Part shown: one piece after another, positions 37,630-47,161 of the stretch
How the letters are laid out: the number at the start of each line of letters is the position of its first letter
Numbering within the stretch: the stretch's first letter is position 1
Source of the DNA: Eubacteriales bacterium
GTDB taxonomy: Bacteria; Bacillota; Clostridia; Peptostreptococcales; Anaerovoracaceae
Assembly (NCBI GenBank): GCA_028872475.1
Contig: JAQYMQ010000011.1
Location: 24,408 to 88,407, forward strand
Reading direction: 5' to 3'
DNA length: 64,000 nucleotides
Notes under the pieces: model-generated
What the model was told of the DNA's origin: nothing
The model's input: only the letters and a program-made list of their open reading frames with translations
Database searches by the model: none
Program-made: the position numbers and the translations under genes

Positions 37630-39633
37630 ATGAGTGATAAATTAGAAATTTTAAGGGCAGAACACAGCGGTTTTTGTTTTGGTGTTAAACAAGCGATAGA
37701 TAAGGCTATAAATGTAGCAGAAAACAAAGGGGAAAATGAAAAGATTTTTTCATTTGGTCCTTTAATTCACAATAAGATTGTAACGAATCAGCTTGAAGAA
37801 AAGGGTGTGTTTATTATAGATTCGCTTGATGATATTTTGGAAGAGAGTACGGTAATTATAAGGTCTCACGGTATAGGGGAGTGGTTTTATAATGAAGCAG
37901 AGAAGAAAAACTTAACGGTAATTGATGGTACATGTCCTTATGTAAAAAAGATTCATTCATTAGTCAATAAAGCTTGTGATGATGGTAAACAGATAATTAT
38001 TGTAGGAGATAAAAAACATCCAGAAGTTGAAGGCATTTCCGGATGGTGTAAGGGTGCAATAGCGATAAATAAGAGTGAAGATGCTGAAAAATATGATAAA
38101 CCTGTCTTTGTTGTAGCACAGACGACAATTAGGAAAAGTTTGTTTGATGAAGTTTTAGAGCAAATCAAGAAATTGAATGATGATGTAGAATATCAAAATA
38201 CAATTTGTAACGCTACAGTTATGAGACAAGCTGGGTGCAGAGATTTATCTTCAGAAGTTGATGTTATGGTCGTTGTAGGTGACAATAATAGCTCAAATTC
38301 TAAGAAATTGTATGAAATTGCAAAAAAATATTGTGAAAAAGCATATTTTATAGAGAATGCAGACAATTTACCATTGCAAGACCTTCAACAATATAATAGA
38401 ATAGGAGTAGCGGCGGGTGCATCGACGCCCGAAAGCGCAATTAAGGAGGTCATTATACGAATGAGTGAAAACATCACTAGAGAAGAGTCCATGCTAGATT
38501 ACATGGAAGAAATTGAAAAGTCGCTAAGATTACCAAGAAATGGTGAATTAGTGCAGGGTAAAGTGCATCACGTTACTGATGATGAAGTTATCGTAAACAT
38601 TGGATGCAAAAAAGACGGAGTAATTCCAAAGAGCGAAGTTGTATTTGAAAACCCAGAGCAGACATTAACAGATTTATTTAATGTTGGAGATGAAATCTCA
38701 GCTAAGGTTCTTAAGTCAGATGATGGTGAAGGTACAATCTTACTATCAAGAAAAAGACTTGAAGTTGGTAAGCATTGGGAAGAAATCAACAAAGCATTCG
38801 AGGAAAAAGAGTTACTTGATGTAGAAGTTATAAGACAGACAAACGGTGGTGTTATTGCATCATACAAAGAAGTAAATGGCTTTATACCTCTATCTCAGCT
38901 TTCTGACAGATTTGTTGAAGATTCATCTGAATTTGTTGGACAGACGTTAAGCGTAAAGGTATCTAGAGTAGATGCAAGAAAGAATAAAGTAGTATTCTCA
39001 CGTAAGGCTAAGTTATTAGAAGATAGACAGCAGTTATTAGAACAGATTTGGTCAAGTATCAACATCGGAGATATCGTTGAAGGTAAGGTAATGAGATTTA
39101 CTGATTACGGTGCTTTTGTAGATATCGGTGGTATTGATGGACTACTACACATTTCTGAAATTTCTTGGGGCAAACTAAAGCATCCAAAGGAAGTTCTAGA
39201 AATCGGTCAGACTGTAAATGTTAAGATTCTATCTATGAATACTGAGAAGGGCAAGGTTTCTTTAGGATTAAAGCAGACTACACAAGAACCTTGGACAGTA
39301 ATAGATGAACATTATCAGGTTGGACAGGTTGTTAGCGGTAAGATTGTTCAGATTAAGGAATATGGCTGTTTTGTTGAATTAGAACCAGGTTTAGATGGAT
39401 TAGTTCACATTTCAGAAGTTTCTCATAAGAGAATTGCTAATATCGCTGATGAAGTTTCAATTGGTCAGGAAGTTGGAACAAAGATTCTTGAAATCGACAA
39501 AGATAGAAAGAGAATCAGCTTAAGTATCAAAGAAACTTTAGAACCATCTACTGAAGAAGAGCTTGCAGAAGCTGCAGCAGTAGCTGAAGAAACTCCAGTG
39601 GTTGAAGGAGTAACAGAAGAAGTAGCTGAATAA
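37630..39633 (+). CDS. ispH-rpsA: Fused HMBPP reductase (IspH) and ribosomal protein S1
   Basis: A 667-residue fusion. Residues 1-275 are IspH, the last enzyme of the MEP isoprenoid pathway, with the iron-sulfur ligands C16 (GFCFGVKQA), C102 (GTCPYVKKIH) and C193 (TICNATVMRQ) and substrate residues in HGIG, HPEVEG and GASTPES. Residues from about 303 form four S1 RNA-binding repeats (for example VMRFTDYGAFVDIGGIDGLL), then an acidic tail. The fusion is known in Clostridia. ATG 37630 has AAGAAGGG closely upstream. A strong internal ribosome binding site precedes Met278, at the domain border (separate entry). A terminator follows. Confidence 0.95.
   Translation: MSDKLEILRAEHSGFCFGVKQAIDKAINVAENKGENEKIFSFGPLIHNKIVTNQLEEKGVFIIDSLDDILEESTVIIRSHGIGEWFYNEAEKKNLTVIDGTCPYVKKIHSLVNKACDDGKQIIIVGDKKHPEVEGISGWCKGAIAINKSEDAEKYDKPVFVVAQTTIRKSLFDEVLEQIKKLNDDVEYQNTICNATVMRQAGCRDLSSEVDVMVVVGDNNSSNSKKLYEIAKKYCEKAYFIENADNLPLQDLQQYNRIGVAAGASTPESAIKEVIIRMSENITREESMLDYMEEIEKSLRLPRNGELVQGKVHHVTDDEVIVNIGCKKDGVIPKSEVVFENPEQTLTDLFNVGDEISAKVLKSDDGEGTILLSRKRLEVGKHWEEINKAFEEKELLDVEVIRQTNGGVIASYKEVNGFIPLSQLSDRFVEDSSEFVGQTLSVKVSRVDARKNKVVFSRKAKLLEDRQQLLEQIWSSINIGDIVEGKVMRFTDYGAFVDIGGIDGLLHISEISWGKLKHPKEVLEIGQTVNVKILSMNTEKGKVSLGLKQTTQEPWTVIDEHYQVGQVVSGKIVQIKEYGCFVELEPGLDGLVHISEVSHKRIANIADEVSIGQEVGTKILEIDKDRKRISLSIKETLEPSTEEELAEAAAVAEETPVVEGVTEEVAE
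38443..38463 (+). promoter_or_regulatory. Internal ribosome binding site between IspH and S1 parts
   Basis: TAAGGAGGT surrounds 38443-38449 and an in-frame ATG (Met278, MSENITREE) follows 11 bases later, exactly where the S1 half begins. It could yield free S1-like protein from the same message. Inference from sequence only. Confidence 0.5.
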
Positions 39634-39643
39634 TTGTAAAATC

Positions 39644-39677
39644 AAAGAGAATGACAGTTAGTCGTTCTCTTTTTTTA
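39644..39677 (+). terminator. Terminator after ispH-rpsA
   Basis: AAAGAGAATGAC, AGTTA loop, GTCGTTCTCTTT with one G-U pair, then a T-run. Confidence 0.92.
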
Positions 39678-39891
39678 TGTCAAAAATACAATTATTTGCA
39701 AAATGCGAGTTATAGAACAAAATTATGGTCAATATTCTGATTTGATATTTAAATTAATAGTAGTAAATGTGCTTATATAACAATATTGCTTTTATATGGA
39801 TGCTTTAATATAATTAAAAAATATATTATTTTAATTATATATTTTATTTTGTTATTAGAATTACGTAAATTATGAGGATTGGTAAAAAATA

Positions 39892-41643
39892 TTGAGAAAT
39901 TTTAACAAAAATAAATTTAAAAAATTAATAGAAGTGTCATCAGGTAGAGAAAAAGCAGACTTATTAATTAAAAATTGTAAGATTGTAGATGTTTATAATG
40001 CAGAAATTTATGATGGACATATTGCGATTGTGGATGGAATTATAGCCGGAGTTGGTGAATACGAAGCTGACAAGGTTATTGATGCTTGCGGTGCGTATGC
40101 TTCACCAGGATTTATTGATGCTCATATTCACATAGAATCATCTTATTTAAGCCCGGAGGAACTGGGACGATTGATTGTGCCTTGTGGTACTACAACTATA
40201 ATTGCCGATCCTCACGAAATCGTTAATGTTTGTGGACTTGATGGACTTGATTATATGCTTGAAGCATCTAAAAGAACAGCTTTAGATATAAAAATGATGT
40301 TACCATCATGCGTTCCTGCAACAAATTACGAACATGCAGGAGCAATAATCGATGCCTCTGCTATGAGAAGGCCTATAAAGAATGAAGCAATACTTGGATT
40401 AGGTGAGTTTATGGATTTTGTAGGCGTAACAAATGCAACTGATGAGGTTTTAGATAAGTTGATGACTGCCTATGAAAACGATAAGATAATTGATGGACAT
40501 TGTCCTGCTTTATCAGGAAATTTGCTTAATACATATGTAAGCGCGGGAATTACAACAGATCACGAGTGTTCTACAACTAAAGAAATGATTGAAAAGATAA
40601 GACGTGGAATGTATGTACAGTTAAGAGAAGGTTCTGCCTGTCATGATTTGGAAAATCTTTTGGAAGGCTTGACAACGATGAATTCTCGTAGATGTTTGCT
40701 TTGCTCTGATGATAGACAACCTAAAACAATATTTGAAAAAGGTCATTTAAATGATCATCTTAGGATATGTGTCAACAAAGATTTAGATCCTATTATTGCA
40801 ATACAGATGGCAACTCTTAATGTTGCAGAATGTTACAGGTTATATGATAGAGGCGCTATTGCTCCAGGGCTTAGGGCGGATATTGTTTTACTAGATAACT
40901 TGGCAAATTTCAACGTAAATAGAGTTTTTATTGCTGGGCAAGAAGTAGCAACTAAAGATAAATATTTACTTCCAATTGAAAAATATTCTATAAATAAAGT
41001 GAAAGGAAGAATGTGTGTTAAGGATTTTTCAAAAGATAAGTTAAAATTTTCTTTGAAAACTGGTGATGTAAATATCATAGATATATTGCCAGGAGGAGTA
41101 TTGACGGCAAAAGGTAAGGCTAAGGTAGAAATTTCTGAAGATGGGGATTTTGTTTATAATTCAAATGAAGATATTGTGAAAATAGCAGTGGTTGAAAGAC
41201 ATCGAAATACCGGAAATGTTGCAGTAGCTTTAATTAGAGGTTATGGCATTAAAGAAGGGGCTATAGCTATATCTATTGCTCATGACTCCCATAATATAAT
41301 AGTTGTAGGTGTAAATGACGATGATATGTCTTTAGCTGTAGATAAATTAATAGAACAGGCTGGTGGAATTGTTCTTGTGAAAGATTCAGATGTAATTGCT
41401 TCTATGCCTATGGAGATAGGAGGAATTATGAGTTCTAAATCGGGAGAATGGGTTAGTGAAACCTTGAATATGATACATGATTTAGCTCATAGTGAATTGA
41501 AGGTAAATGAAGAAATTGAACCGTTAATGGTATTGACATTTATGTCATTAGCTGTAATCCCTGAAATAAAACTAACTGATATGGGTTTGTTTGATGTAAA
41601 CAAAATGAAATTTATTAGTGTTGAAATAGAAAAAGATATATAA
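39892..41643 (+). CDS. ade: Adenine deaminase
   Basis: Ade converts adenine to hypoxanthine in purine salvage. The 583-residue amidohydrolase has the metal-binding DAHIHIESS motif (about 78-86), the ADPHEIVNVCG block, DGHCPALSG, the second-half His in TTDHECS, and SDDRQP, all typical of bacterial Ade; the C-terminal Ade-specific domain is complete. The start is TTG 39892, giving a family-typical N-terminus (KADLLIKNCKIVDVYNAEI); its GAGG site is rather distant (14 bases). I saw no purine riboswitch in the 258-base upstream gap. Confidence 0.93.
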   Translation: MRNFNKNKFKKLIEVSSGREKADLLIKNCKIVDVYNAEIYDGHIAIVDGIIAGVGEYEADKVIDACGAYASPGFIDAHIHIESSYLSPEELGRLIVPCGTTTIIADPHEIVNVCGLDGLDYMLEASKRTALDIKMMLPSCVPATNYEHAGAIIDASAMRRPIKNEAILGLGEFMDFVGVTNATDEVLDKLMTAYENDKIIDGHCPALSGNLLNTYVSAGITTDHECSTTKEMIEKIRRGMYVQLREGSACHDLENLLEGLTTMNSRRCLLCSDDRQPKTIFEKGHLNDHLRICVNKDLDPIIAIQMATLNVAECYRLYDRGAIAPGLRADIVLLDNLANFNVNRVFIAGQEVATKDKYLLPIEKYSINKVKGRMCVKDFSKDKLKFSLKTGDVNIIDILPGGVLTAKGKAKVEISEDGDFVYNSNEDIVKIAVVERHRNTGNVAVALIRGYGIKEGAIAISIAHDSHNIIVVGVNDDDMSLAVDKLIEQAGGIVLVKDSDVIASMPMEIGGIMSSKSGEWVSETLNMIHDLAHSELKVNEEIEPLMVLTFMSLAVIPEIKLTDMGLFDVNKMKFISVEIEKDI

Positions 41644-41763
41644 GTATATTTATGTTTATGGTATAGATGATTAAAACATAATCTCTTTTGATATACTACA
41701 GAGTTTAGAAATTATATTAAAAATATTTTGTATAAAAATTTAAGGAGAATAATCTAAATAAAT

Positions 41764-43263
41764 ATGTATGATAAGAGATGGATTAAAGTATTATTCGAAA
41801 TTATATATATTGTCGTAATGCTATTTATTGTTGTGCTTGCATTGTATAGAAATAAATTGGATATTGGACATTATATTGTTATTTTCTTATTCAATATTAT
41901 TTATGCACAAGTAATTAAAATAACAGAAACAAAAGTGAAGACACAACTTGTGTTAAATCTTGAAATTTATAGTTTATTATTATTTTTTGTTATGCTTGTT
42001 TATTTTCAAGATGTAGATAGCTACTTTGCGCATAGTATGTTATTACTTGTCAATATACTTATTTTAGTTAACTGGTTTAGTATTTTAGATGGTAAGATTT
42101 ATCAACTCTATAAGGTATTTTTATGTGTTTTTTTATGTGTATATATTATATGTGGATATGTATTGATATTTATTAATGAAAATCTACTTAATGTATATTT
42201 GTCAGCATCGGTAATACTTATTATGTTGGTTCCAATAGGATATGTTATAAAGAATTATAAGAGAATTATCAACTATATGGATTACAAAAAAAATATAATA
42301 GTTTTTTTGATTTTATCTTGGTTTGTATCAGCTTTTTTATATATTAAACTAGGTTTATTCAATTATAATATGGCACTAGTTGTTTTTATATTCATTAGTA
42401 TATTTCAATATATAATTCAAAAATTATTTTTAACGTATCATCTAAAATTAAATAGGATATCAAACAATAATATAATTATTTTTGTTATTATAGGAATAAT
42501 TATATTTATAGTTAGATTATATATTGTAGGAATTATTGGATTAATATTGTTAAATTTATACATTTTTATAATATCAAATAATTATTTTCGTTTTAAAAAA
42601 AATGATCATAAATACTACAATTTTCTAATGGAACAATTAAAGGATGAATCTTTGTATCATAAGGAAATATCAAATTATTTGCATGATTCAATATTGCAAG
42701 ATGTAATCTATTTAAAGAAAAGTATTAGTGAAGAAAATATTTCTAAAGAAGATATTTCTAAAATGTTGAATGATATTATTTTATCTATTAGAACAAAAAT
42801 GGATAATTTAGCACCAATGTTGTATTCAAATATGAATTTATATGAGAATATAAATTTGAATATTGAACAAATACAAAAGAAATATATAGATAAAAGTATT
42901 GTTATTGACTTATTTTGTAATAAAGATATTTATATAGAATGTCCATATGATGAAATAGTAATTCGTATTATTAAAGAGTTAGTTAATAATATATACAAAC
43001 ATACCGAGTCTAGTTTTGTTGAAATAAAGTTTTTTGTTGAAAAAAATAAAATTAACATTTCTGTATTTAATGATGAGGGGTTTTTAGATCAACAAGTATT
43101 ATTTAAAAATAATAGATTTTCAGGATTAAATCAAATATATAGAACTATTAATTTATTGAATGGCGATATTAAAGTGGAAAATAATAATGGTGTTTTAATA
43201 TCTATTTTTATTCCAATTATTGGAGGGCGTGTAATTGAGAATTCTATTAATAGAAGACCATAG
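41764..43263 (+). CDS. Membrane sensor histidine kinase (HisKA_3 / NarL-partner type)
   Basis: A 499-residue kinase with about eight membrane helices in residues 1-280, then a HisKA_3 domain with phospho-acceptor His307 (NYLHDSILQDVIYLKK) and a HATPase domain with N-box KELVNNIYKH. The polytopic sensor layout resembles ComP-like quorum kinases, but no peptide precursor gene is visible upstream. AAGGAG lies 17 bases before the ATG, a long spacing. It overlaps the response regulator gene by 29 bases. The pair looks even more A+T-rich than its neighbours. Confidence 0.85.
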   Translation: MYDKRWIKVLFEIIYIVVMLFIVVLALYRNKLDIGHYIVIFLFNIIYAQVIKITETKVKTQLVLNLEIYSLLLFFVMLVYFQDVDSYFAHSMLLLVNILILVNWFSILDGKIYQLYKVFLCVFLCVYIICGYVLIFINENLLNVYLSASVILIMLVPIGYVIKNYKRIINYMDYKKNIIVFLILSWFVSAFLYIKLGLFNYNMALVVFIFISIFQYIIQKLFLTYHLKLNRISNNNIIIFVIIGIIIFIVRLYIVGIIGLILLNLYIFIISNNYFRFKKNDHKYYNFLMEQLKDESLYHKEISNYLHDSILQDVIYLKKSISEENISKEDISKMLNDIILSIRTKMDNLAPMLYSNMNLYENINLNIEQIQKKYIDKSIVIDLFCNKDIYIECPYDEIVIRIIKELVNNIYKHTESSFVEIKFFVEKNKINISVFNDEGFLDQQVLFKNNRFSGLNQIYRTINLLNGDIKVENNNGVLISIFIPIIGGRVIENSINRRP

Positions 43264-43852
43264 GTTGTTATCAAAAAGTCTTAAAAATGAATTAATGAAA
43301 TATGAAAAAGTGGAAGAAATTATAATTGTTGATAAAGCTGTGGAAGAAAATAAAATAATTAATTTAGTTTTAGAAAATAATTTTGATATTATTTTATTAG
43401 ATATTAATATAAAAAAGATAGTTGATATAGATGGATTAGAATTATGTGCAAAAATATTGAATGTCAGAGATAATTCTAATGTAGTGATTTTAACAGGTTA
43501 TGATTATTATGCATTTGAAAAAGAGGCAAAAAAAATAGGAGCTATGGGATTTTTAAATAAAGAGATTGAAACAAAAACTTTATATGAAAAATTACAATTA
43601 ATATTGAAAGGGCATAAAATATTTAAAATACAAGAAAATAAATTTACAGATCTAACTAAGCAGGAGTTAAAAATTATAAAACTATATGCACAAGGCTATT
43701 CAAGAAATGATATTGCTAAAAATTTATATATCTCTTTACGAACATTGGCAAATCATTTGAATACAATTTATGAAAAACTTGGAGTTAAAAATTATCAGGA
43801 AATGATTCATAAAGCTACGCTAATGGGATATATAAAAGAAAATATTATGTAA
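43235..43852 (+). CDS. LuxR/NarL-type response regulator
   Basis: A 205-residue regulator, cognate to the overlapping kinase. The receiver domain has acidic pocket ED near residues 7-8, phospho-acceptor D56 (IILLDINI), T in ILTGYD and K in LNKE. The C-terminal LuxR helix-turn-helix is at about 143-190 (LTKQELKIIKLYAQGYSRNDIA). The start is TTG 43235 with GGAGG about 8 bases upstream. Targets are unknown; a terminator separates it from the following DD-carboxypeptidase gene. Confidence 0.9.
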   Translation: MRILLIEDHRLLSKSLKNELMKYEKVEEIIIVDKAVEENKIINLVLENNFDIILLDINIKKIVDIDGLELCAKILNVRDNSNVVILTGYDYYAFEKEAKKIGAMGFLNKEIETKTLYEKLQLILKGHKIFKIQENKFTDLTKQELKIIKLYAQGYSRNDIAKNLYISLRTLANHLNTIYEKLGVKNYQEMIHKATLMGYIKENIM

Positions 43853-43950
43853 AGTGTGCACAAAAGTACCAAGAATTTTGCTAATAAAATAAATAGAATA
43901 TAAATAAGCAAAATATTTGGTATTGAATTTCATGAAAATAATAGATAGCC

Positions 43951-43978
43951 AACCATCTATTTTGTAGATGGTTTTTTT
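43951..43978 (+). terminator. Terminator after the two-component system
   Basis: AACCATCTA, TTTTG loop, TAGATGGTT, then TTTTT. A 9-bp perfect stem. Confidence 0.88.
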
Positions 43979-44034
43979 GTGGGATTACATTTAATCAATT
44001 TAGAAAAAAAATAGAATTTATTAGAGGTGTATGG

Positions 44035-44910
44035 ATGAGTAAAATAGGGAAAAATTTTTTGTTAAAGATAATTATAATTTCGGTAGTGTTGACAGGATTA
44101 AATATTATCTTTAATCCAATAGAAAGATTTGAATTATTAAAATATAACTCAAAAAGCATTTATGTTTATAATTTAACTGATAAAAAAGAAGAACTTTCAC
44201 TGAATGCAACAGAAAAACGGGCACCTGCTTCACTAACGAAAATAATGACAACATTTGTAGCGCTGGAAAGTAAAATAAATTTATCACGTAAAATTTCGAT
44301 AGATATAAACTCTTATAGAAGAGCAATTAACAATAATGCATCAGTTGCGGGTTTTGTAACAAATGAAAACATAACTTTTAGAGATTTACTATATGGTACT
44401 ATGTTACCATCTGGAGGAGAATGTGCTAATACAATTAGCAATTATATTACACTACATAATGATGATTTCATAGCATTAATGAATAAGCGTGTAGAATCAT
44501 TAGGCTTAAAGAATACGCGCTTTACAACAGCAGATGGATTAGACGAAAATGATCAATTTTCAACAGCAAAAGATATTGCAATTATTTTAGAAGAGGCATT
44601 AAAAGATGGTAATTTTAGAGCAATTTTTACAAAAAAGGAATATACTTCAACATCAACATCTAATCATCCTAAAGGGTTGTATATGGAAAGTACCGTTTTT
44701 AAAAAACTAAAAAAATATCAATATAATGGTTTTGAGATTGTTGGTGGAAAGTCAGGTACTACTAATAAAGCAGGAATGTGTTGGGCAATATTGGCCAGAA
44801 AGAACGGAAAAGAGTATATAGTTGTTACAATGGGAGCTAATGAAAATAATTTAGATAATGCTGAAGATGGACAAATCGTTGATACATTGAAAATTTTAGA
44901 AAATTTATAA
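44035..44910 (+). CDS. D-alanyl-D-alanine carboxypeptidase (S11 family)
   Basis: A 291-residue exported S11 serine peptidase that trims the terminal D-Ala from peptidoglycan. It has one N-terminal membrane/signal segment (about 9-27), the SLTK active-site motif (about 66-69), an SGG in place of the usual SxN motif (LPSGGECAN) and KSGTT instead of KTG. No C-terminal amphipathic anchor of the DacA type is present, so it is probably held by the N-terminal helix. GAGGTG lies 5 bases before ATG 44035. It is a separate unit from the two-component genes. Confidence 0.88.
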   Translation: MSKIGKNFLLKIIIISVVLTGLNIIFNPIERFELLKYNSKSIYVYNLTDKKEELSLNATEKRAPASLTKIMTTFVALESKINLSRKISIDINSYRRAINNNASVAGFVTNENITFRDLLYGTMLPSGGECANTISNYITLHNDDFIALMNKRVESLGLKNTRFTTADGLDENDQFSTAKDIAIILEEALKDGNFRAIFTKKEYTSTSTSNHPKGLYMESTVFKKLKKYQYNGFEIVGGKSGTTNKAGMCWAILARKNGKEYIVVTMGANENNLDNAEDGQIVDTLKILENL

Positions 44911-45167
44911 GGAATGATTTCTATAAATATAGTTTTTTAATAAAATGAAACAATTTGGGTAAAAACAGTCTCAATCTAGATTATTTTTTTGTTAATTATT
45001 ATTCTAATTATATTTTTATTTTAACATTTTTAATTTTAATATATAATTGTGTTAGCAATTTACAACTTATATGTAAGATTTTATAAATTATTTTTCAATA
45101 TATTGTTTATGAAATCATGCATATATATGTAAAATTTTGTTATATATAAGATTTGTTTGGAGAATAA

Positions 45168-45758
45168 TTGAATATTTACTATACTATAATTAATGATAGA
45201 GAAGATATTAAAGGGAAAAATAGAGAGGCATTAATTAAATATTGCCTTAATGATTTTGTTTGTAGTAAAAAAATGAATATTGACGTGGAAGATTTAGAAA
45301 TATTGCGAAGTGAGGGCGGAAAGCCTTATGTAGATATTTCTAATCTTTTTTTTAATATTAGTCATTCAAAAGATTTATGGGTATGTGCTGTGGATAATTT
45401 GGAAGTTGGCGTTGATATTCAATATCGTAAAGAAATTAACTATAAGAGATTTTCGAGAAGATTTTTTACGAATGAGGAAATAGAATATATAAATTCAGAT
45501 AAATTGGATAGTTATTTAACTGAAATTATCAAATTTTATCGTATATGGACAGTAAAAGAAGCAATTACTAAGTACTATGGATTAAGTATTTTTGATATAA
45601 TGAAAAGAAGTGTCTACGATGTAGAGAGTAAAAAATTTATTTGTGATAATTTTAATTTATATAGCTTTTCGTTTATGAATAATTATGAATGTTCTGTTGC
45701 TACGCTTCAGGAAGATAGCAAATATAATATTATTGAAATTGACAGTATATTGGAATAA
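45168..45758 (+). CDS. 4'-phosphopantetheinyl transferase (Sfp-like)
   Basis: Transfers phosphopantetheine from CoA to a serine of carrier proteins. In the 196-residue protein are the family motifs FNISHSKDLWVCAV, GVDIQ (residues 81-85; metal-binding Asp83, with Gln where many have Glu) and WTVKEA (127-132; Glu131). The N-terminal half is short for Sfp proteins. No polyketide or non-ribosomal synthetase is near, so the carrier is unknown; it may serve fatty acid ACP. The start is TTG 45168 after TTGGAGA. Confidence 0.85.
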   Translation: MNIYYTIINDREDIKGKNREALIKYCLNDFVCSKKMNIDVEDLEILRSEGGKPYVDISNLFFNISHSKDLWVCAVDNLEVGVDIQYRKEINYKRFSRRFFTNEEIEYINSDKLDSYLTEIIKFYRIWTVKEAITKYYGLSIFDIMKRSVYDVESKKFICDNFNLYSFSFMNNYECSVATLQEDSKYNIIEIDSILE

Positions 45759-45819
45759 GAATTTGACGAAAGTAATTTTGATTTAATGATAATAAATCAA
45801 AGCAGATAAGGTGGTTTTT

Positions 45820-47160
45820 ATGGTAAAAAAACAGAATAATAAAATAATATCAATAATTATTTTATTGGTTGTAATGTTGACGATAAGTAGTTTTGATTCA
45901 TTTTTTGATAAGGATGTTATTGCGGTCGAAAAAAAGAAAGATATTGATGTATCGGCAGAATCCGTAATATTGTATGAAGATACAACTGGAGAAATCGTTT
46001 TTGAAAAAAACGCTGAAGATAAGGTTAATCCATATTCTTTATCAAAAATACTTTCAGCATATATTGTGAGTAAAAAAGCAAAGTTAGATGATAAAGTTGA
46101 AGTTCCTAAAGAGGCAGCTAAAATTCTTGGAACTAATATGTATTTAAGACAAGGTGAAAAACTTACGGTAAAAGATTTGTTGTATGGCATGATGCTTACT
46201 AATGCAAACGATGCTGCTGTTACTTTGGCTATACATACAGCAAAGAATGAAGAAGACTTTGTGAAACTAATGAATAAAGAAGCAAAGGAAATGGGCGCGA
46301 AAAATACATCTTTTGCAAATTCATATGGTGAAAATACAGAAGAAAGTTACACAGATGCTAAAGATATGCTCAAAATACTGCAGGGTGTATTAAAAGAAGA
46401 TACTGTAAAAAAAACAATGTCAGATAAGATATATAATATATCGGCAAGCAATATAAGAGGAAGTAGAAAAATATTTAATGAAGCAACAATGCTTTTAGAA
46501 AATGAAAAATTAAAGGATAATATAGATATTAAACTTTCTGTTGGCAAAGAAAAATCTAACGCTGTAGCTAGAATTAAATATGATAATCTTACTTTTTATT
46601 TAGTTGCATTTAATATGGATAATAAAGAAAAAGAAACTGATATTATCAAGCTTTTTGAATATGCTAAAGGCTCAGTGAAGAAGGAAAATGTAATTAAAGC
46701 TAATGACGAGATGGGAAAAGTTTGGATTAAAGGTGGTGCAAGCACTAGAGCTCTAACTTATGCAAAAGAAGATTTAGCAATATATTTACCTAAAGGTGTT
46801 AAAGTTGAAGATTTAGATAGGGATATCAAACTAAAAGAAGATTTGACAGCTCCTATTAAAAATGGTGATGTCGTTGGTGAAGTTGAAGTAAAAGTTGAAG
46901 GTAAAGTACTTGGAAAAGTACCTGTTATTATTAAAGAAGATATTGGAAAAGGATGGATTCCAAGTTATATATATATTTCAAATAAGGTAACTACGATTAT
47001 TATTCTACTTATTATCTTGATTATTATATGGCAAGTTTGGAAAAAGAGAAGAAAAGCAAATATGCATAAGCATAGAATAAGAAGAAATAGCAAATTTAAA
47101 AGTAGAAGTTCAAGAAATAGACGAAATAGGAAAAATGTAGATAGTTATAGGTATTATTAG
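45820..47160 (+). CDS. DacF-like S11 protein with lost catalytic motifs
   Basis: A 446-residue homologue of D-Ala-D-Ala carboxypeptidases. An N-terminal membrane segment precedes the S11 domain, with SLSK present (the SxxK motif). The second motif is NAN (TNANDAA) where the family has S-x-N, and the KTG position reads KLS (DIKLSVGKEK). A C-terminal membrane helix (about 385-405) is followed by a very basic Arg/Lys-rich cytoplasmic tail of about 40 residues. It is therefore probably not a working peptidase, perhaps a cell-wall-binding or regulatory protein. AAGGTGG lies 5 bases before ATG 45820; recX follows after 1 base. Confidence 0.82.
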   Translation: MVKKQNNKIISIIILLVVMLTISSFDSFFDKDVIAVEKKKDIDVSAESVILYEDTTGEIVFEKNAEDKVNPYSLSKILSAYIVSKKAKLDDKVEVPKEAAKILGTNMYLRQGEKLTVKDLLYGMMLTNANDAAVTLAIHTAKNEEDFVKLMNKEAKEMGAKNTSFANSYGENTEESYTDAKDMLKILQGVLKEDTVKKTMSDKIYNISASNIRGSRKIFNEATMLLENEKLKDNIDIKLSVGKEKSNAVARIKYDNLTFYLVAFNMDNKEKETDIIKLFEYAKGSVKKENVIKANDEMGKVWIKGGASTRALTYAKEDLAIYLPKGVKVEDLDRDIKLKEDLTAPIKNGDVVGEVEVKVEGKVLGKVPVIIKEDIGKGWIPSYIYISNKVTTIIILLIILIIIWQVWKKRRKANMHKHRIRRNSKFKSRSSRNRRNRKNVDSYRYY

Positions 47161-47161
47161 A

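Noticed and set aside
39678..39891. Purine riboswitch upstream of adenine deaminase
   Set aside because: I could not find the conserved purine-aptamer loops or a three-way junction in this A+T-rich gap.
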